Below are positions 36,345 through 45,961 of a stretch of DNA of 64,000 nt, piece after piece. Source of the DNA: Bacillus sp. FJAT-22090 (GTDB lineage Bacteria; Bacillota; Bacilli; Bacillales_A; Planococcaceae). Position numbers and translations under genes: made by a program. A model generated the notes under the pieces. The model saw only the letters and a list, made by a program, of their open reading frames with translations, was not told the DNA's origin and made no database searches. The DNA lies in NCBI RefSeq assembly GCF_001278755.1, contig NZ_CP012601.1, forward strand, positions 992,001 to 1,056,000. Direction: 5' to 3'. Within the stretch, counting starts at the first letter, position 1. Each line of letters opens with the position of its first letter.

Positions 36345-37136
36345 TTGAGCCGAGCTAGTTTTAAAGTGTTGGGGGAACCCGTATTAATAAAAGCGGAAGT
36401 GAATGCACATAAGAATACTGTTGTGATAGAGGACTACGAGTTAATACCGAATGAAATCCAGTTTGACAACCCGATTACAGGAACTGTTTATGGGACAATG
36501 CTGAATTATAAAGGTGAACTTGAAAGATTAGGTGATGATGTAAATAACGAACCTTATTTTTCGCCTCCAATCGCTCCTGTCCTTTATATAAAACCTGTGA
36601 ATACGTTCAATTGTTATGGTGGTTCAATACCGATGCCAATAGGGATATCGAAATTAGAAATGGGAGCGGCTCTCGGAATAGTTATAGGAAAGCAAGCGGT
36701 AGTTGTGGATGAATCTACTGCATTATCTTATGTGGCAGGGTACACGATCGTAAACGATGTTCGAATACCGCATGATAGCTTATATCGGCCAGCGATTCAT
36801 TTTCAAGCAAGAGATGGTTTCTGTCCAATTGGGCCATGGATTATCGATCGTCATGGAGTAGAAAATCCAGATAACGTATCAATCCGCGTATTCATTAATG
36901 ATAAACTCCAGCAAGAAAATTCAACATCCAATTTAGTTCGTTCCGTCTCACGGTTACTTGCGGATGTGACCGAGTTTATGACATTAAATCCAGGAGATGT
37001 GTTACTCGTAGGTGTCCCTGAAGACGCACCGCAAGCAAAGGTAGGAGATAAAATTCGAATTGAAATTGACGGTATTGGTAGCTTAGAAAACGTAATTGTT
37101 GATGAAAGCGAGTCAAAATGGAGGAAGCCAATATGA
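36345..37136 (+). CDS. FAH-family protein, HpaG N-domain-like, degenerate metal site
   Basis: 263 residues from TTG 36345 (AAAGGAGTGA upstream); the in-frame ATG 36324 has no ribosome site. It belongs to the fumarylacetoacetate-hydrolase superfamily, like the first half of E. coli HpaG (decarboxylase/isomerase of the homoprotocatechuate route): GPWIIDRHGVENPDNV, SVSRLLADVTEFMTLNPGDVLLVGVPE. The E-x-E metal pair, intact in the next gene (HYECELAVIIG), aligns here with MGAALGIVIG and is lost. It may be a partner subunit or have another activity such as the missing hydratase step. It overlaps the next gene by four bases. Confidence 0.8.
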   Translation: MSRASFKVLGEPVLIKAEVNAHKNTVVIEDYELIPNEIQFDNPITGTVYGTMLNYKGELERLGDDVNNEPYFSPPIAPVLYIKPVNTFNCYGGSIPMPIGISKLEMGAALGIVIGKQAVVVDESTALSYVAGYTIVNDVRIPHDSLYRPAIHFQARDGFCPIGPWIIDRHGVENPDNVSIRVFINDKLQQENSTSNLVRSVSRLLADVTEFMTLNPGDVLLVGVPEDAPQAKVGDKIRIEIDGIGSLENVIVDESESKWRKPI

Positions 37137-37891
37137 GAAGAGCACGAGTAGCATATGGGGGTGCCATCCATGAAGCAATTGAATGGGGAAATCAACTCAA
37201 ATTAGCGGATGGTCGAGTAGTCAAAGAAGACGAAATAATGTGGCTTACGCCGATAGAGCCTCGAACAGTGTTTGCATTAGGGCTTAACTATGCGGATCAT
37301 GCAGCAGAGCTTTCATTTGATGCACCATCAGACCCCCTTGTCTTTTTGAAAGGACCAAATACGTTGATAGGTCACCAAGCATATACACGTCGCCCAGCAG
37401 ATGTCACTTATATGCATTATGAGTGTGAATTAGCTGTAATCATCGGTGAAACAGCTAGAAATGTCCAAAAAGAAGATGCCTATAAATATGTAAAAGGCTA
37501 CAGTGTCGCCAATGATTATGCGATAAGAGATTATTTAGAAAACTACTACCGTCCCAACTTGCGTGTGAAAAATCGAGATACATGTACACCATTAGGACCA
37601 TGGTTAGTCGACGTTATGGATATTGCCGATCCGATGAATCTAAGATTAACAACACATGTTAATAGCGAATTAGTCCAAGAAGGAACAACAGCGGATATGA
37701 TTTTTGATATTCCATCAATTATTGAGTATTTAAGTAGCTTTATGACGTTGAGTGAAAATGATGTCATTCTAACAGGTACTCCTAAAGGATCGGTTAATAC
37801 AGTAGTCGGAGATGTTGTCGTCACAGAAATAGAAGGAATTGGTCGCTTGGTAAATACGATTATCGGGGATGAGGCCTTTACAAATCGATAG
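37133..37891 (+). CDS. hpaG: HpaG-type decarboxylase/isomerase, FAH family
   Basis: 252 residues from ATG 37133, with GGAGG ten bases upstream and ATGA overlap with the preceding gene. LGLNYADHAAEL, FLKGPNTLIGHQ, YMHYECELAVIIGETARNV (metal-binding E-x-E), NDYAIRDY and TGTPKGS are the standard FAH-fold blocks. It should decarboxylate 5-oxopent-3-ene-1,2,5-tricarboxylate and/or isomerise the product in 4-hydroxyphenylacetate breakdown. HpaG1 and HpaG2 are separate here rather than fused. Confidence 0.88.
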   Translation: MRRARVAYGGAIHEAIEWGNQLKLADGRVVKEDEIMWLTPIEPRTVFALGLNYADHAAELSFDAPSDPLVFLKGPNTLIGHQAYTRRPADVTYMHYECELAVIIGETARNVQKEDAYKYVKGYSVANDYAIRDYLENYYRPNLRVKNRDTCTPLGPWLVDVMDIADPMNLRLTTHVNSELVQEGTTADMIFDIPSIIEYLSSFMTLSENDVILTGTPKGSVNTVVGDVVVTEIEGIGRLVNTIIGDEAFTNR

Positions 37892-37910
37892 TGCGAAAAG
37901 GAGGGTCTAT

Positions 37911-38300
37911 ATGCCACATTTTATTGTCGAGTTTACGGATAATATTAAGGATGAGGCGAATCTTGGAAAGTTGTTTGAGGAAATTCATAACGTGCTCATT
38001 ACACAGAATAATGTTTTTCCAGTTGGTGGAATCCGTTCAAGAGCGATTGAACTAAATGAGTACAGAGTGGCTGATGGTACGGAAGATGATGCTTTCGTTC
38101 ATGCAGTCTTAAAAATTGGTGCCGGTCGTTCGGAGGAAATAAAAAAAGAAGTGTGTTCTACAATATTTGAAATAATGAAGGAACACTTCTCCCAATTGAT
38201 GGAGAATAGGTATCTAGCATTGTCCATGGAACTAATCGAATTTAGTGAAGCCGGTACTTATAAACATAATAATATTCACGCTAGATTTATAAATAAGTAG
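37911..38300 (+). CDS. hpaF: 5-Carboxymethyl-2-hydroxymuconate isomerase
   Basis: 129 residues from ATG 37911 behind AAAAGGAGGG. Pro2 (MPHFIVEFTDNI) is the catalytic base of this tautomerase-superfamily enzyme; GGIRSRAIEL and HAVLKIGAGRS are further HpaF blocks. It converts the muconate made by HpaE into the HpaG substrate. Confidence 0.9.
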   Translation: MPHFIVEFTDNIKDEANLGKLFEEIHNVLITQNNVFPVGGIRSRAIELNEYRVADGTEDDAFVHAVLKIGAGRSEEIKKEVCSTIFEIMKEHFSQLMENRYLALSMELIEFSEAGTYKHNNIHARFINK

Positions 38301-38307
38301 TAATCAT

Positions 38308-38333
38308 CTAGTTCAATAGAGTGAAGTAACTAG
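38308..38333. promoter_or_regulatory. Small inverted repeat before hpaB
   Basis: CTAGTT and AACTAG are separated by 14 bases, 54 bases before the hpaB start. Possible operator; no regulator gene for the hpa cluster is visible. Confidence 0.3.
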
Positions 38334-38386
38334 TATAAAAATGAAGATAAATTGGAAATGTTTATCCGAAATTAGGAGGGAATAGT

Positions 38387-39868
38387 ATGGGGGCACGAAC
38401 TGGAAAAGAATATATAGAAGGTATAAAAAATCGGAAAACGGAAGTATGGATTCACGGAGAGAGAGTAGACGACGTAACGACACATCCAGCATTTAAAAAT
38501 GTTGTAGAAAGCGTAGCAGGTCTTTACGATTTGCAACACGAGAAACAAGAAAAAATGCTATATACCTCACCTACATCCGGAAAAAAAGTTGGGCTTTCAT
38601 TCATTACTCCTAAAACGAAAGAAGATCTGTTCAAAAGACGTGAAATGCATACCGAATGGGCAACTTTTTCTGGTGGTATGATGGGACGTTCTCCAGATTA
38701 TTTAAATACAAGTATTATGGCATTTGGTACTGCTAACCAATTTTTTGCTCAAGAAGGTGGAGGAAGTGACCAATTTGCTAAAAATGCAGCAGACTACTAT
38801 GAATATGCTCGTGAAAACGACATAAGTTTAACTCATACATTAATTCATCCACAAGTGAATCGATCCATGTTAACGCAGTCTGAACAAAAAGATCCGTATC
38901 TTTCCGCACGTATTACGAAAAAGACTCCAGATGGAATAATCGTAAATGGCTGTCGTCTCTTGGCAACATTAGGTGGGATTACGGATGAAATCGTTGTATT
39001 CCCTTCTACTATAAATAAAACACCTGGAACGATAGACGATCCATTTGCATTTGCATTTGCAATCCCAAATAATACTCCTGGTTTAAAATTCCTATCTCGT
39101 GAATCGTTTGACTATGGTAAAAGCAAATGGGATCATCCACTAGGTGCTAGGTTTGATGAGAGTGATGCAATCATTTCATTTGAAGATGTACTTGTCCCGT
39201 GGGAAAGAATTTTTGTGTGTGAGAGTACTGATATTTGTAATCGTACGTATGCCGAGACTAATGCAGTTATCCATATGACGCATCAAGTTATTTCTAAAAA
39301 TGTCGTAAAAACAGAGTTCATTTTAGGTGTAGTCATCAGTATGATGGAGGCAATTGGTATTGATAAATTCATGCATGTAAAAGAAAAAGCAAGTGAAATC
39401 ATGGTTATTTTAGAAGTGTTACGCTCTCACCTATATAAATCTGAACACAATGCAAAAATTGATCAATATGGCAATATGACGCCAGACTTTGAACCATTAA
39501 ATGCAGCGCGCAACTGGTTTCCAAAAATGTATCAGCGTATGCATGAAATCATAAAAATTCTAGGTGCATCAGGATTAATGGCGCTTCCAACTGAATCCGA
39601 TTTCAGCAATACAGATGTTGGTCCATTAGTACATCGTTACACTCAAGGTGCAAATATCAATGGTGAAGAAAGAGTACAACTATTCCGCTTAGCTTGGGAT
39701 ATTTCCATAAGTGCGTTCGGTAATCGTCAAGCACTCTACGAATACTATTTCTTTGGAGATCCAGTGAGAATGTCAAATGCTTATTATGATGGATTCGATA
39801 AGCAACCTTATAAAGACATGGTAACTAACTTTTTAAATAAAACGAAAAAAGAAGCCGGCATATTTTAA
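38387..39868 (+). CDS. hpaB: 4-Hydroxyphenylacetate 3-monooxygenase, oxygenase
   Basis: 493 residues of the two-component FADH2-dependent HpaB family (acyl-CoA dehydrogenase-like fold). Blocks seen: ARTGKEYIEGIKNRKTEVWIHGERVDDVTTHPAF, TEWATFSGGMMGRSPDYLN, THTLIHPQVNRS, LLATLGGITDEIVVFPS, VPWERIFVCE. It hydroxylates free 4-hydroxyphenylacetate to homoprotocatechuate using FADH2 from HpaC, encoded 41 bases downstream. Confidence 0.94.
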   Translation: MGARTGKEYIEGIKNRKTEVWIHGERVDDVTTHPAFKNVVESVAGLYDLQHEKQEKMLYTSPTSGKKVGLSFITPKTKEDLFKRREMHTEWATFSGGMMGRSPDYLNTSIMAFGTANQFFAQEGGGSDQFAKNAADYYEYARENDISLTHTLIHPQVNRSMLTQSEQKDPYLSARITKKTPDGIIVNGCRLLATLGGITDEIVVFPSTINKTPGTIDDPFAFAFAIPNNTPGLKFLSRESFDYGKSKWDHPLGARFDESDAIISFEDVLVPWERIFVCESTDICNRTYAETNAVIHMTHQVISKNVVKTEFILGVVISMMEAIGIDKFMHVKEKASEIMVILEVLRSHLYKSEHNAKIDQYGNMTPDFEPLNAARNWFPKMYQRMHEIIKILGASGLMALPTESDFSNTDVGPLVHRYTQGANINGEERVQLFRLAWDISISAFGNRQALYEYYFFGDPVRMSNAYYDGFDKQPYKDMVTNFLNKTKKEAGIF

Positions 39869-39909
39869 GCTTTTCATGCGCTATATATTAGTTGAAAGGA
39901 GATGGAATT

Positions 39910-40401
39910 ATGCACCAAATAAACAACGAAATAGATGATCGTCTGTACCGGAATGTGATGGGCAGTTTCGCAACAGGTGTAACAATTATTACTACAAAAG
40001 TTGCTGATGTTGTGCATGGCATGACTGCAAATGCATTTATGTCGGTTTCCTTAAATCCTAAGCTTATCGCAGTAAGTATTGGAGCAAATGCAAAGATGCA
40101 CCAGCATATAAAAGATTCGAAGAAATTTGCTATTAACATTTTATCGTCAAATCAACAAAAAGAATCGAAACAATTTTCGGGTCAGCTTCAATCAGAAACT
40201 GAAATAACATTCGTTACCTATAATGGATTGCCGATTTTAGAAGATACATTAGCTGTTGTTACATGCGAACTGCATAGCGAATATGTAGTAGGAGACCATA
40301 CGATTTTTATCGGTCAGGTTACTGGCGTTAAGATTGAACAAAAAGATCCACTATTATTTAGTCAAGGGAAGTATAGGGAACTAAAAGAATTACAGGAATA
40401 A
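39910..40401 (+). CDS. hpaC: Flavin reductase partner of HpaB
   Basis: 163 residues from ATG 39910 (AAAGGAGA eight bases upstream). FMN/FAD reductase fold: YRNVMGSFATGVTIITT, HGMTANAFMSVSLNPKLIAVSIG, KFAINILSSNQ, GDHTIFIGQVTGVKIE. It reduces flavin with NAD(P)H for HpaB. Confidence 0.92.
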   Translation: MHQINNEIDDRLYRNVMGSFATGVTIITTKVADVVHGMTANAFMSVSLNPKLIAVSIGANAKMHQHIKDSKKFAINILSSNQQKESKQFSGQLQSETEITFVTYNGLPILEDTLAVVTCELHSEYVVGDHTIFIGQVTGVKIEQKDPLLFSQGKYRELKELQE

Positions 40402-40461
40402 CAATGGTTGGTACCTAGACTAAATAGATGAAAGAAGTTTACTTAAAAGGAGCAGATTCTA

Positions 40462-41385
40462 TTGGCATACGAAGAAGCTAAAAAGAAGTTAAGAGGGTCC
40501 ATTTGTCCTGTCGTTACACCTTTTACGGAAAGTGGCGAGATTGACGAAAAGGCATTCATTGATCTAATTGATTGGCAAATAGAAAGTGGAAGTCATGGAA
40601 TTTCTGTAACGGGAACAAGTGGTGAACCAAGTTCACTAACAATCGAAGAAAGAAAAAGAGTGATGGCTCTAGCGAAAGAAACGATTGGTGGTAGGGTATT
40701 TTTTGCACCTGGCACTGGCTCTACTAATCATGATGAAACAATGGAGTTAACAAAGTATGCAGAAGAATTAGGTTCTGATGCTGCTATGGTCATCGTCCCT
40801 TACTACAACAGGCCAAACCAAGAAGCACTTTATCAGCATTTTAAAACAGTAGCTGATTCCGTTAAAATCCCTATTATTATCTATAATATACCAGGTCGAT
40901 CAGCGGTAAATATGGAAGTTAGTACGATGAAACGTTTAGTAGAAGATTGTCCAAATATTATTGGAGTAAAAGAAGCAAATAAAGACTTCGAACACGTAAA
41001 CCGAGTACTCCTAAACTGTGGTAGAGACTTCCTTCTGTTCTCTGGAATTGAACTACTTTGCTACCCAATGCTAGCAATTGGCGGTGCTGGATTTATTAGT
41101 GCCACAGCAAATGTAGAGCCAGTAAAAGTAGCAGAACTATACAACGCATGGGAAACAGGAGACGTTAAAAAAGCACAAGATCTTCATTTCGAATTAATGC
41201 CATTAAATGACGTACTTTTCAAAGACACTAATCCAGCTCCAGCTAAAGTAGCACTAGGTATGATGGGGAAAATCACGCCGAAACTTCGATTACCTTTAGG
41301 ATTACCTTCAACTGAAATACAAGAGGAAGTACGTAAAACACTTATAGAACTTGATATTTTGCCGAAGGAAGCAGCTGTAAAATAA
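40462..41385 (+). CDS. DapA/N-acetylneuraminate-lyase family aldolase of the hpa cluster
   Basis: 307 residues, TTG start behind AAAAGGAG. Class I aldolase fold: TGTSGEPSSLTIEER, YYNRPNQEALYQHF, IYNIPGRSAVN with the catalytic Tyr, IIGVKEANKDF with the Schiff-base Lys. No HpaI is present, so I infer this enzyme cleaves 4-hydroxy-2-oxoheptane-1,7-dioate to pyruvate and succinate semialdehyde. True dihydrodipicolinate synthase activity is unlikely from context but not excluded. Confidence 0.82.
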   Translation: MAYEEAKKKLRGSICPVVTPFTESGEIDEKAFIDLIDWQIESGSHGISVTGTSGEPSSLTIEERKRVMALAKETIGGRVFFAPGTGSTNHDETMELTKYAEELGSDAAMVIVPYYNRPNQEALYQHFKTVADSVKIPIIIYNIPGRSAVNMEVSTMKRLVEDCPNIIGVKEANKDFEHVNRVLLNCGRDFLLFSGIELLCYPMLAIGGAGFISATANVEPVKVAELYNAWETGDVKKAQDLHFELMPLNDVLFKDTNPAPAKVALGMMGKITPKLRLPLGLPSTEIQEEVRKTLIELDILPKEAAVK

Positions 41386-41425
41386 ATCACTACAAAATTA
41401 TCTTAAGAAAATAGGTGATGATAGT

Positions 41426-42937
41426 ATGGTATCCTCCCATAAGTTAATTTCTTTGAAACACGAAACACAAAAGGATATTTCTCTATATATAAATGGAGAA
41501 TTCACTTCCGCATTAAGAGGAAGTACATTTAAAAATATGAATCCATTTACTAATGAACAAATTAATGAAGTTGCTGAAGGTCAAACGGATGACATAAATA
41601 AAGCAGTTGCAGCTGCGCGCGAAGCCTTTGATCACGGGCCTTGGAAAACAATGAAATTAAGTAAAAGACTATCGTACATTTATCGTATTGCAGATTTGAT
41701 TGATGAAGAAATAGAAAGAATTGCTTATTTAGAAGCACTTGATACGGGTCTTCCCATTAGTCAAACTAGAAAAATGGTGAGTCGGGCATCAGAAAACTTT
41801 AGATTTTATGCGCGTATGGTGGAAAATCGCTTAGTTGGAGATGCCTATCAAGTAGATGATGAATTTATCAACTACACAATTAATGTACCTGTAGGAGTTG
41901 CAGGATTGATCACACCATGGAACGCTCCTTTCATGTTAGAAACATGGAAAGTGGCGCCGGCATTAGCAACTGGTAATACTGTTGTGTTAAAGCCAGCAGA
42001 ACTTTCTCCACTTTCAGCAAATCTATTAGCTGAAGTGATTCACAAGGCTGATCTTCCAAAAGGTGTTTTCAATGTTGTTCATGGATTTGGCGAAATAGCA
42101 GGTGATGCGCTTGTTAAACATCCTGATGTTCAGCTTATTTCATTCACTGGAGAAACAAAAACTGGTTCTACTATCATTAAAAATAGTGCCGATACACTTA
42201 AAAGTTGCTCAATGGAACTTGGTGGTAAATCGCCAATTATCGTATTTGAAGATGCCGATTTCGATCGTGCTTTAGATGCTTGTGTGTGGGGAATCTATTC
42301 TTTTAACGGTGAAAGATGTACTGCGAACTCACGGTTATTTTTACAAGAAGGTATTAAAGATAAATTCATTGATGCTTTAAAAACACGTGTTTCTAATATT
42401 AGAGTTGGTGACCCGTTAGATGAAAATACGGAAGTAGGGCCACTGATTGATAGAGGGCATTTTAGTAAAGTGAAAAGCTACTTAGAAATTGCAAAAGAAG
42501 AAGGCACTGAAGTTTTAACTGGTGACATCCCAATGGAGTTTGCTAGAGGGAACTTTGTAGCACCGACGATTATACTAAATGCTAAAAACAACATGCGTGT
42601 TTCTCAAGAAGAAATTTTTGGACCGGTACTAACTGTATTGACATTTAAAGATGAGGAAGAAGCTATTAAGTTAGCAAACGAAGTCGAATATGGTCTTGCG
42701 GGCTATGTATGGACGAATGATATTAAGCGAGGACATCGTGTTGCGCATAGGGTCGAAGCTGGAATGCTTTGGGTGAATGCACAGAACGTTCGTGATTTAA
42801 GAACACCTTTTGGCGGTTCCAAATCCTCTGGAATCGGACGTGAAGGTGGACATTACGGTTTCGGTTTTTATACGGAACAGAAAACTATTCATATTTCCAT
42901 TGCTGATCATCATATACAGCAATTCGGGAAAAAATAG
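41426..42937 (+). CDS. hpaE: 5-Carboxymethyl-2-hydroxymuconate semialdehyde dehydrogenase
   Basis: 503 residues of the aldehyde dehydrogenase superfamily with GVAGLITPWNAPF, SFTGETKTGS, MELGGKSPIIVFEDADF (Glu) and FNGERCTANSRLF (Cys). Adjacent to the ring-cleavage dioxygenase, it oxidises the ring-cleavage semialdehyde with NAD. Confidence 0.92.
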   Translation: MVSSHKLISLKHETQKDISLYINGEFTSALRGSTFKNMNPFTNEQINEVAEGQTDDINKAVAAAREAFDHGPWKTMKLSKRLSYIYRIADLIDEEIERIAYLEALDTGLPISQTRKMVSRASENFRFYARMVENRLVGDAYQVDDEFINYTINVPVGVAGLITPWNAPFMLETWKVAPALATGNTVVLKPAELSPLSANLLAEVIHKADLPKGVFNVVHGFGEIAGDALVKHPDVQLISFTGETKTGSTIIKNSADTLKSCSMELGGKSPIIVFEDADFDRALDACVWGIYSFNGERCTANSRLFLQEGIKDKFIDALKTRVSNIRVGDPLDENTEVGPLIDRGHFSKVKSYLEIAKEEGTEVLTGDIPMEFARGNFVAPTIILNAKNNMRVSQEEIFGPVLTVLTFKDEEEAIKLANEVEYGLAGYVWTNDIKRGHRVAHRVEAGMLWVNAQNVRDLRTPFGGSKSSGIGREGGHYGFGFYTEQKTIHISIADHHIQQFGKK

Positions 42938-42945
42938 AGGAAGGA

Positions 42946-43941
42946 ATGGTGAAAACGATGGATTTTTCAATCATTCGTATCGCGAGAACTGTTCTTCATG
43001 TAGTGGACTTGGAAGTATCAAGAAAGTTCTATGTGGATGGATTAGGCATGATTGAAACAGAAAGCGATGAAAATCATATATACTTAAGAGGTTTAGAAGA
43101 GCACTCACATCATAGTTTACTGTTGAAAAAAGCGGATAAAGCCGTAGTAGAAGTACTCAGTTATAAGGTTGAAAAAGAAAAGGATCTGGATGAAATTGAA
43201 AAGCTTTTTATTTCTAAGGGCTTGAAAACAAAATGGATGGAGAAGGGGAAACAACATGCAATGGGTAGAACCCTTCGAGTCCACGATATATCAGGCATCC
43301 CCCTAGAATTTTTTGCCGAAATGACTACCGTTGACCGAATGCTGCAACGTTATGACCTTTATCAAGGGGCAAAAATTCAGCGAATAGATCATGTAAATTG
43401 TGCAGTACCCCACGTTCAAACAGCCTATGATTTCTATGTGAAGGAATTAGGTTTTTTATGCTCTGAGTATACGGATACTGAAGACGGGAATTTGTGGGCT
43501 GCATGGCTATATCGAAAACCTACTGTTCATGACCAAGCATTTATGAGTGGTCCCGGACCAAAATTACACCACTTCGCATACACTCTAACAGATCGATTAA
43601 GCGTGCTTGATTGCTGTGATGTATTAGCGAGTATGGGGTATGCTAATTCGATTGAACGAGGACCTGGTCGACACGGTTTATCCAATGCTTTTTTCTTGTA
43701 TTTGAGAGATCCAGATGGTCATCGTATAGAGCTTTATACAGGTGATTATTTAACTAGTGACCCAGATTTAAAGCCGAAACGTTGGGATTTAAATGATCCA
43801 CTTCGTCAAACGTTCTGGGGACATAAAGCACCAGACCAATGGTTTAATGAAACAAGTACATTTATTGATATTGAAACGGGCGAAGAAATAGAAAGCAAAG
43901 AACCGTTTTTAGAACAAAGAAAACCAAAAATAATGGCTTAA
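42946..43941 (+). CDS. hpaD: 3,4-Dihydroxyphenylacetate 2,3-dioxygenase (extradiol)
   Basis: 331 residues with two vicinal-oxygen-chelate domains. Metal ligands fit IDHVNCAVPHV (His), GPKLHHFAYTL (His) and DPDGHRIELYTGDY (Glu), as in the Brevibacterium/Arthrobacter homoprotocatechuate dioxygenases. It opens the ring of homoprotocatechuate. Starts at 42946 or GTG 42949, both close to GAGGAAGG. It is the last gene of the hpa run and is followed by a terminator. Confidence 0.93.
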   Translation: MVKTMDFSIIRIARTVLHVVDLEVSRKFYVDGLGMIETESDENHIYLRGLEEHSHHSLLLKKADKAVVEVLSYKVEKEKDLDEIEKLFISKGLKTKWMEKGKQHAMGRTLRVHDISGIPLEFFAEMTTVDRMLQRYDLYQGAKIQRIDHVNCAVPHVQTAYDFYVKELGFLCSEYTDTEDGNLWAAWLYRKPTVHDQAFMSGPGPKLHHFAYTLTDRLSVLDCCDVLASMGYANSIERGPGRHGLSNAFFLYLRDPDGHRIELYTGDYLTSDPDLKPKRWDLNDPLRQTFWGHKAPDQWFNETSTFIDIETGEEIESKEPFLEQRKPKIMA

Positions 43942-43975
43942 GGACATAGCTCCATTAAATAATAAAGACAATATA

Positions 43976-44021
43976 AACCACCTATGAAAATGGTACCTTA
44001 TCATTTTCGTAGGTGGTTTTC
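43976..44021 (+). terminator. Terminator after hpaD
   Basis: AACCACCTATGAAAATG pairs, with one mismatch, with CATTTTCGTAGGTGGTT around a 10-base loop and is followed by TTCTCC. Confidence 0.82.
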
Positions 44022-44490
44022 TCCGTATGTTCAATATCAGACACGGATTCAGCCATGTGTATCTAACTAAACTTTCTGGCCCTAACCGATTCATTTATTA
44101 AATTAAATTTAGATAATTTTTATAAATCTATAGTATATCTTTTTAACAATGCTTACAATTAAAGAATTAACATAAGGAGTAATTAAATGGTAATAAATAA
44201 CGTTCTAGAATGTAGCAAATGTAAAAATTGTTCAAGTGATAGAAACACTCTGTTTTAGAGATTCCTAAAAGACAGAAGATAGAAAATAAATACAAAGTAA
44301 TCTTCCTAATCATATTTATTATTGAACCTTCAATTTATCTTCCATATATTATAATATCTCCTTTTATATATACTAAACGGTGCTGATTTTACAATTCAAA
44401 CGATGAGTGAGTTCCCTTAGTTAATTGATAATATCAATATTATTATTTCAGAAGGCAAGAGACCAGGTTCAATATAACTACTCTAATATA
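44022..44490. other. Intergenic, possible tiny or broken zinc-ribbon gene
   Basis: The only suggestive reading is a 23-residue frame at 44187-44258 on the plus strand, behind TAAGGAG, containing CSKCKNC and then a stop. It looks like the start of a small zinc-ribbon protein that has been cut short. Following DNA is AT-rich with no continuing frame I can support. Confidence 0.3.
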
Positions 44491-44493
44491 AAA

Positions 44494-44533
44494 GCAGGTG
44501 GAGAAACGAATCATTTTTCTCCACCTGTTTTTT
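44494..44533. terminator. Terminator hairpin between convergent regions
   Basis: CAGGTGGAGAAA pairs with TTTCTCCACCTG around an 8-base loop, followed by TTTTTTTT on the plus strand. Confidence 0.85.
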
Positions 44534-44635
44534 TTGAATATATATGCAATTCGCAAGATAAGGACCTCAAATCGTAAGGTAGTTGCTCCTAATCGCAATA
44601 AAGAGTCTGAGAATCGCAACATTTAATAGTATAGA

Positions 44636-45895
44636 CTATATCACTTCTAGCTTCGGCTGATGCTTTTTCAACATAATGACGAATAAACTCGCTAATATAC
44701 ACATGCCCCCTGCCAGGATGAATGCCCATTGATATGATCCGAATATTTTAAAAATAACACCACCACCATACGCTGCAACTCCTGCTCCTACCTGATGAGC
44801 TGCGACAATCCAGCCATACATTAAAGTACTTTTTTCTAATCCAAATGTACGTCTTGCTAATCCAATTGTAGGAGGGACAGTTGCAATCCAATCTAAGCCA
44901 TAGAAAATAGAGAAAATAACTAGCCATACATAAGAACCTTGACTTAAAGCAAATGGTAAAAATAGTAGTGATACGCCACGTAATGAGTAATACCAAAATA
45001 GGAGCCAACGATTATCAATTCGATCTGATAACCAGCCAGATAATGTCGTACCTATTAAATCAAAAATCCCCATAAATGACAGCATTGAAGCAGCTGTTAC
45101 AACCGGTATTCCAAAACTGATACAATAGGAGATAAAATGCGTTCCAACTAATCCACTAGTAGACAAGCCACAGATGAAGAAACTCCCAGCAAGAAGCCAA
45201 AACTCCTTTACTTTCAATCCTTCCAGTAGTGTACCTAAAGCTAAATTGAATGGATTTTGTCGATTTTTCGTCTCTTTAGGAGTTTGTTTTTCATCCACCT
45301 GACCGTATGGTAGAATCCCTTTTTCTTTTGGTGAGTTTTTCATGAAAAGTGCGATTATTATGAACATCAAAATACTAAGTATGAAGATGAGCCCAGTTGC
45401 ATAGCGCCAAGAATATTTACTGATTATTGCAGCTAATACTGGCAATAACACTAATTGTCCAGTTGCCGTACTAGCAGTTAATATTCCGACTGCAAGACCG
45501 CGTTGTTTCACGAACCAGCGATTCGCTATTTGAGTACTTAATACGGATAAAAATAATCCGGAGCCAATACCAATCATGACACCCCAGATTAATACCAACT
45601 GCCACTCTGTTTGCATGACAAAGGTTAATGCAAGACCAACTGTCATCGTTAGCATTGAATACAGCATTACTCGTTTTAATCAGAAAACTTCAACAAAAGC
45701 TGCCATAAAAGGACCTGAGAAGCCATATAAAATTAAGCTTACTGCAAAGGCAAATGAAATGGCTGGACGACTCCATCCAAACTCAAGTTCAAAGGGTTCT
45801 ATAAAAACACCCGATGAGGATCGCACAATGCCTGCGACAATAATAGAGAAAAATGCAACCGCTAAAATAATCCAGCTGTAATGAATCTTTTTCAT
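44636..45895 (-). pseudogene. MFS transporter with one in-frame stop (TGA)
   Basis: Two open stretches, 45895-45680 and 45667-44636, are in the same frame and together give an about 419-residue 12-helix permease resembling monocarboxylate/oxalate-type MFS proteins. The first ends FMAAFVEVF, then TGA (45682-45680), then LKRVMLYSMLTMTVGLALTF. Family members usually have Gly here (xRFGLRRVM), so GGA to TGA is the simplest change. Without suppression the protein would be cut after helix 2. Next to the hpa cluster, it could have imported aromatic acids. Confidence 0.82.
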
Positions 45896-45925
45896 ATGCT
45901 TTCCAACTCTTCTCGTTAATTGGGT

Positions 45926-45958
45926 TACAAGGTTCTCAAATATTTCAAGAACCTTGTA
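45926..45958. terminator. Hairpin between DJ-1 and MFS genes
   Basis: TACAAGGTTCT pairs perfectly with AGAACCTTGTA around an 11-base loop. The T-run is weak on both strands, so it may be a poor terminator or a regulator site. Confidence 0.5.
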
Positions 45959-45961
45959 CCT

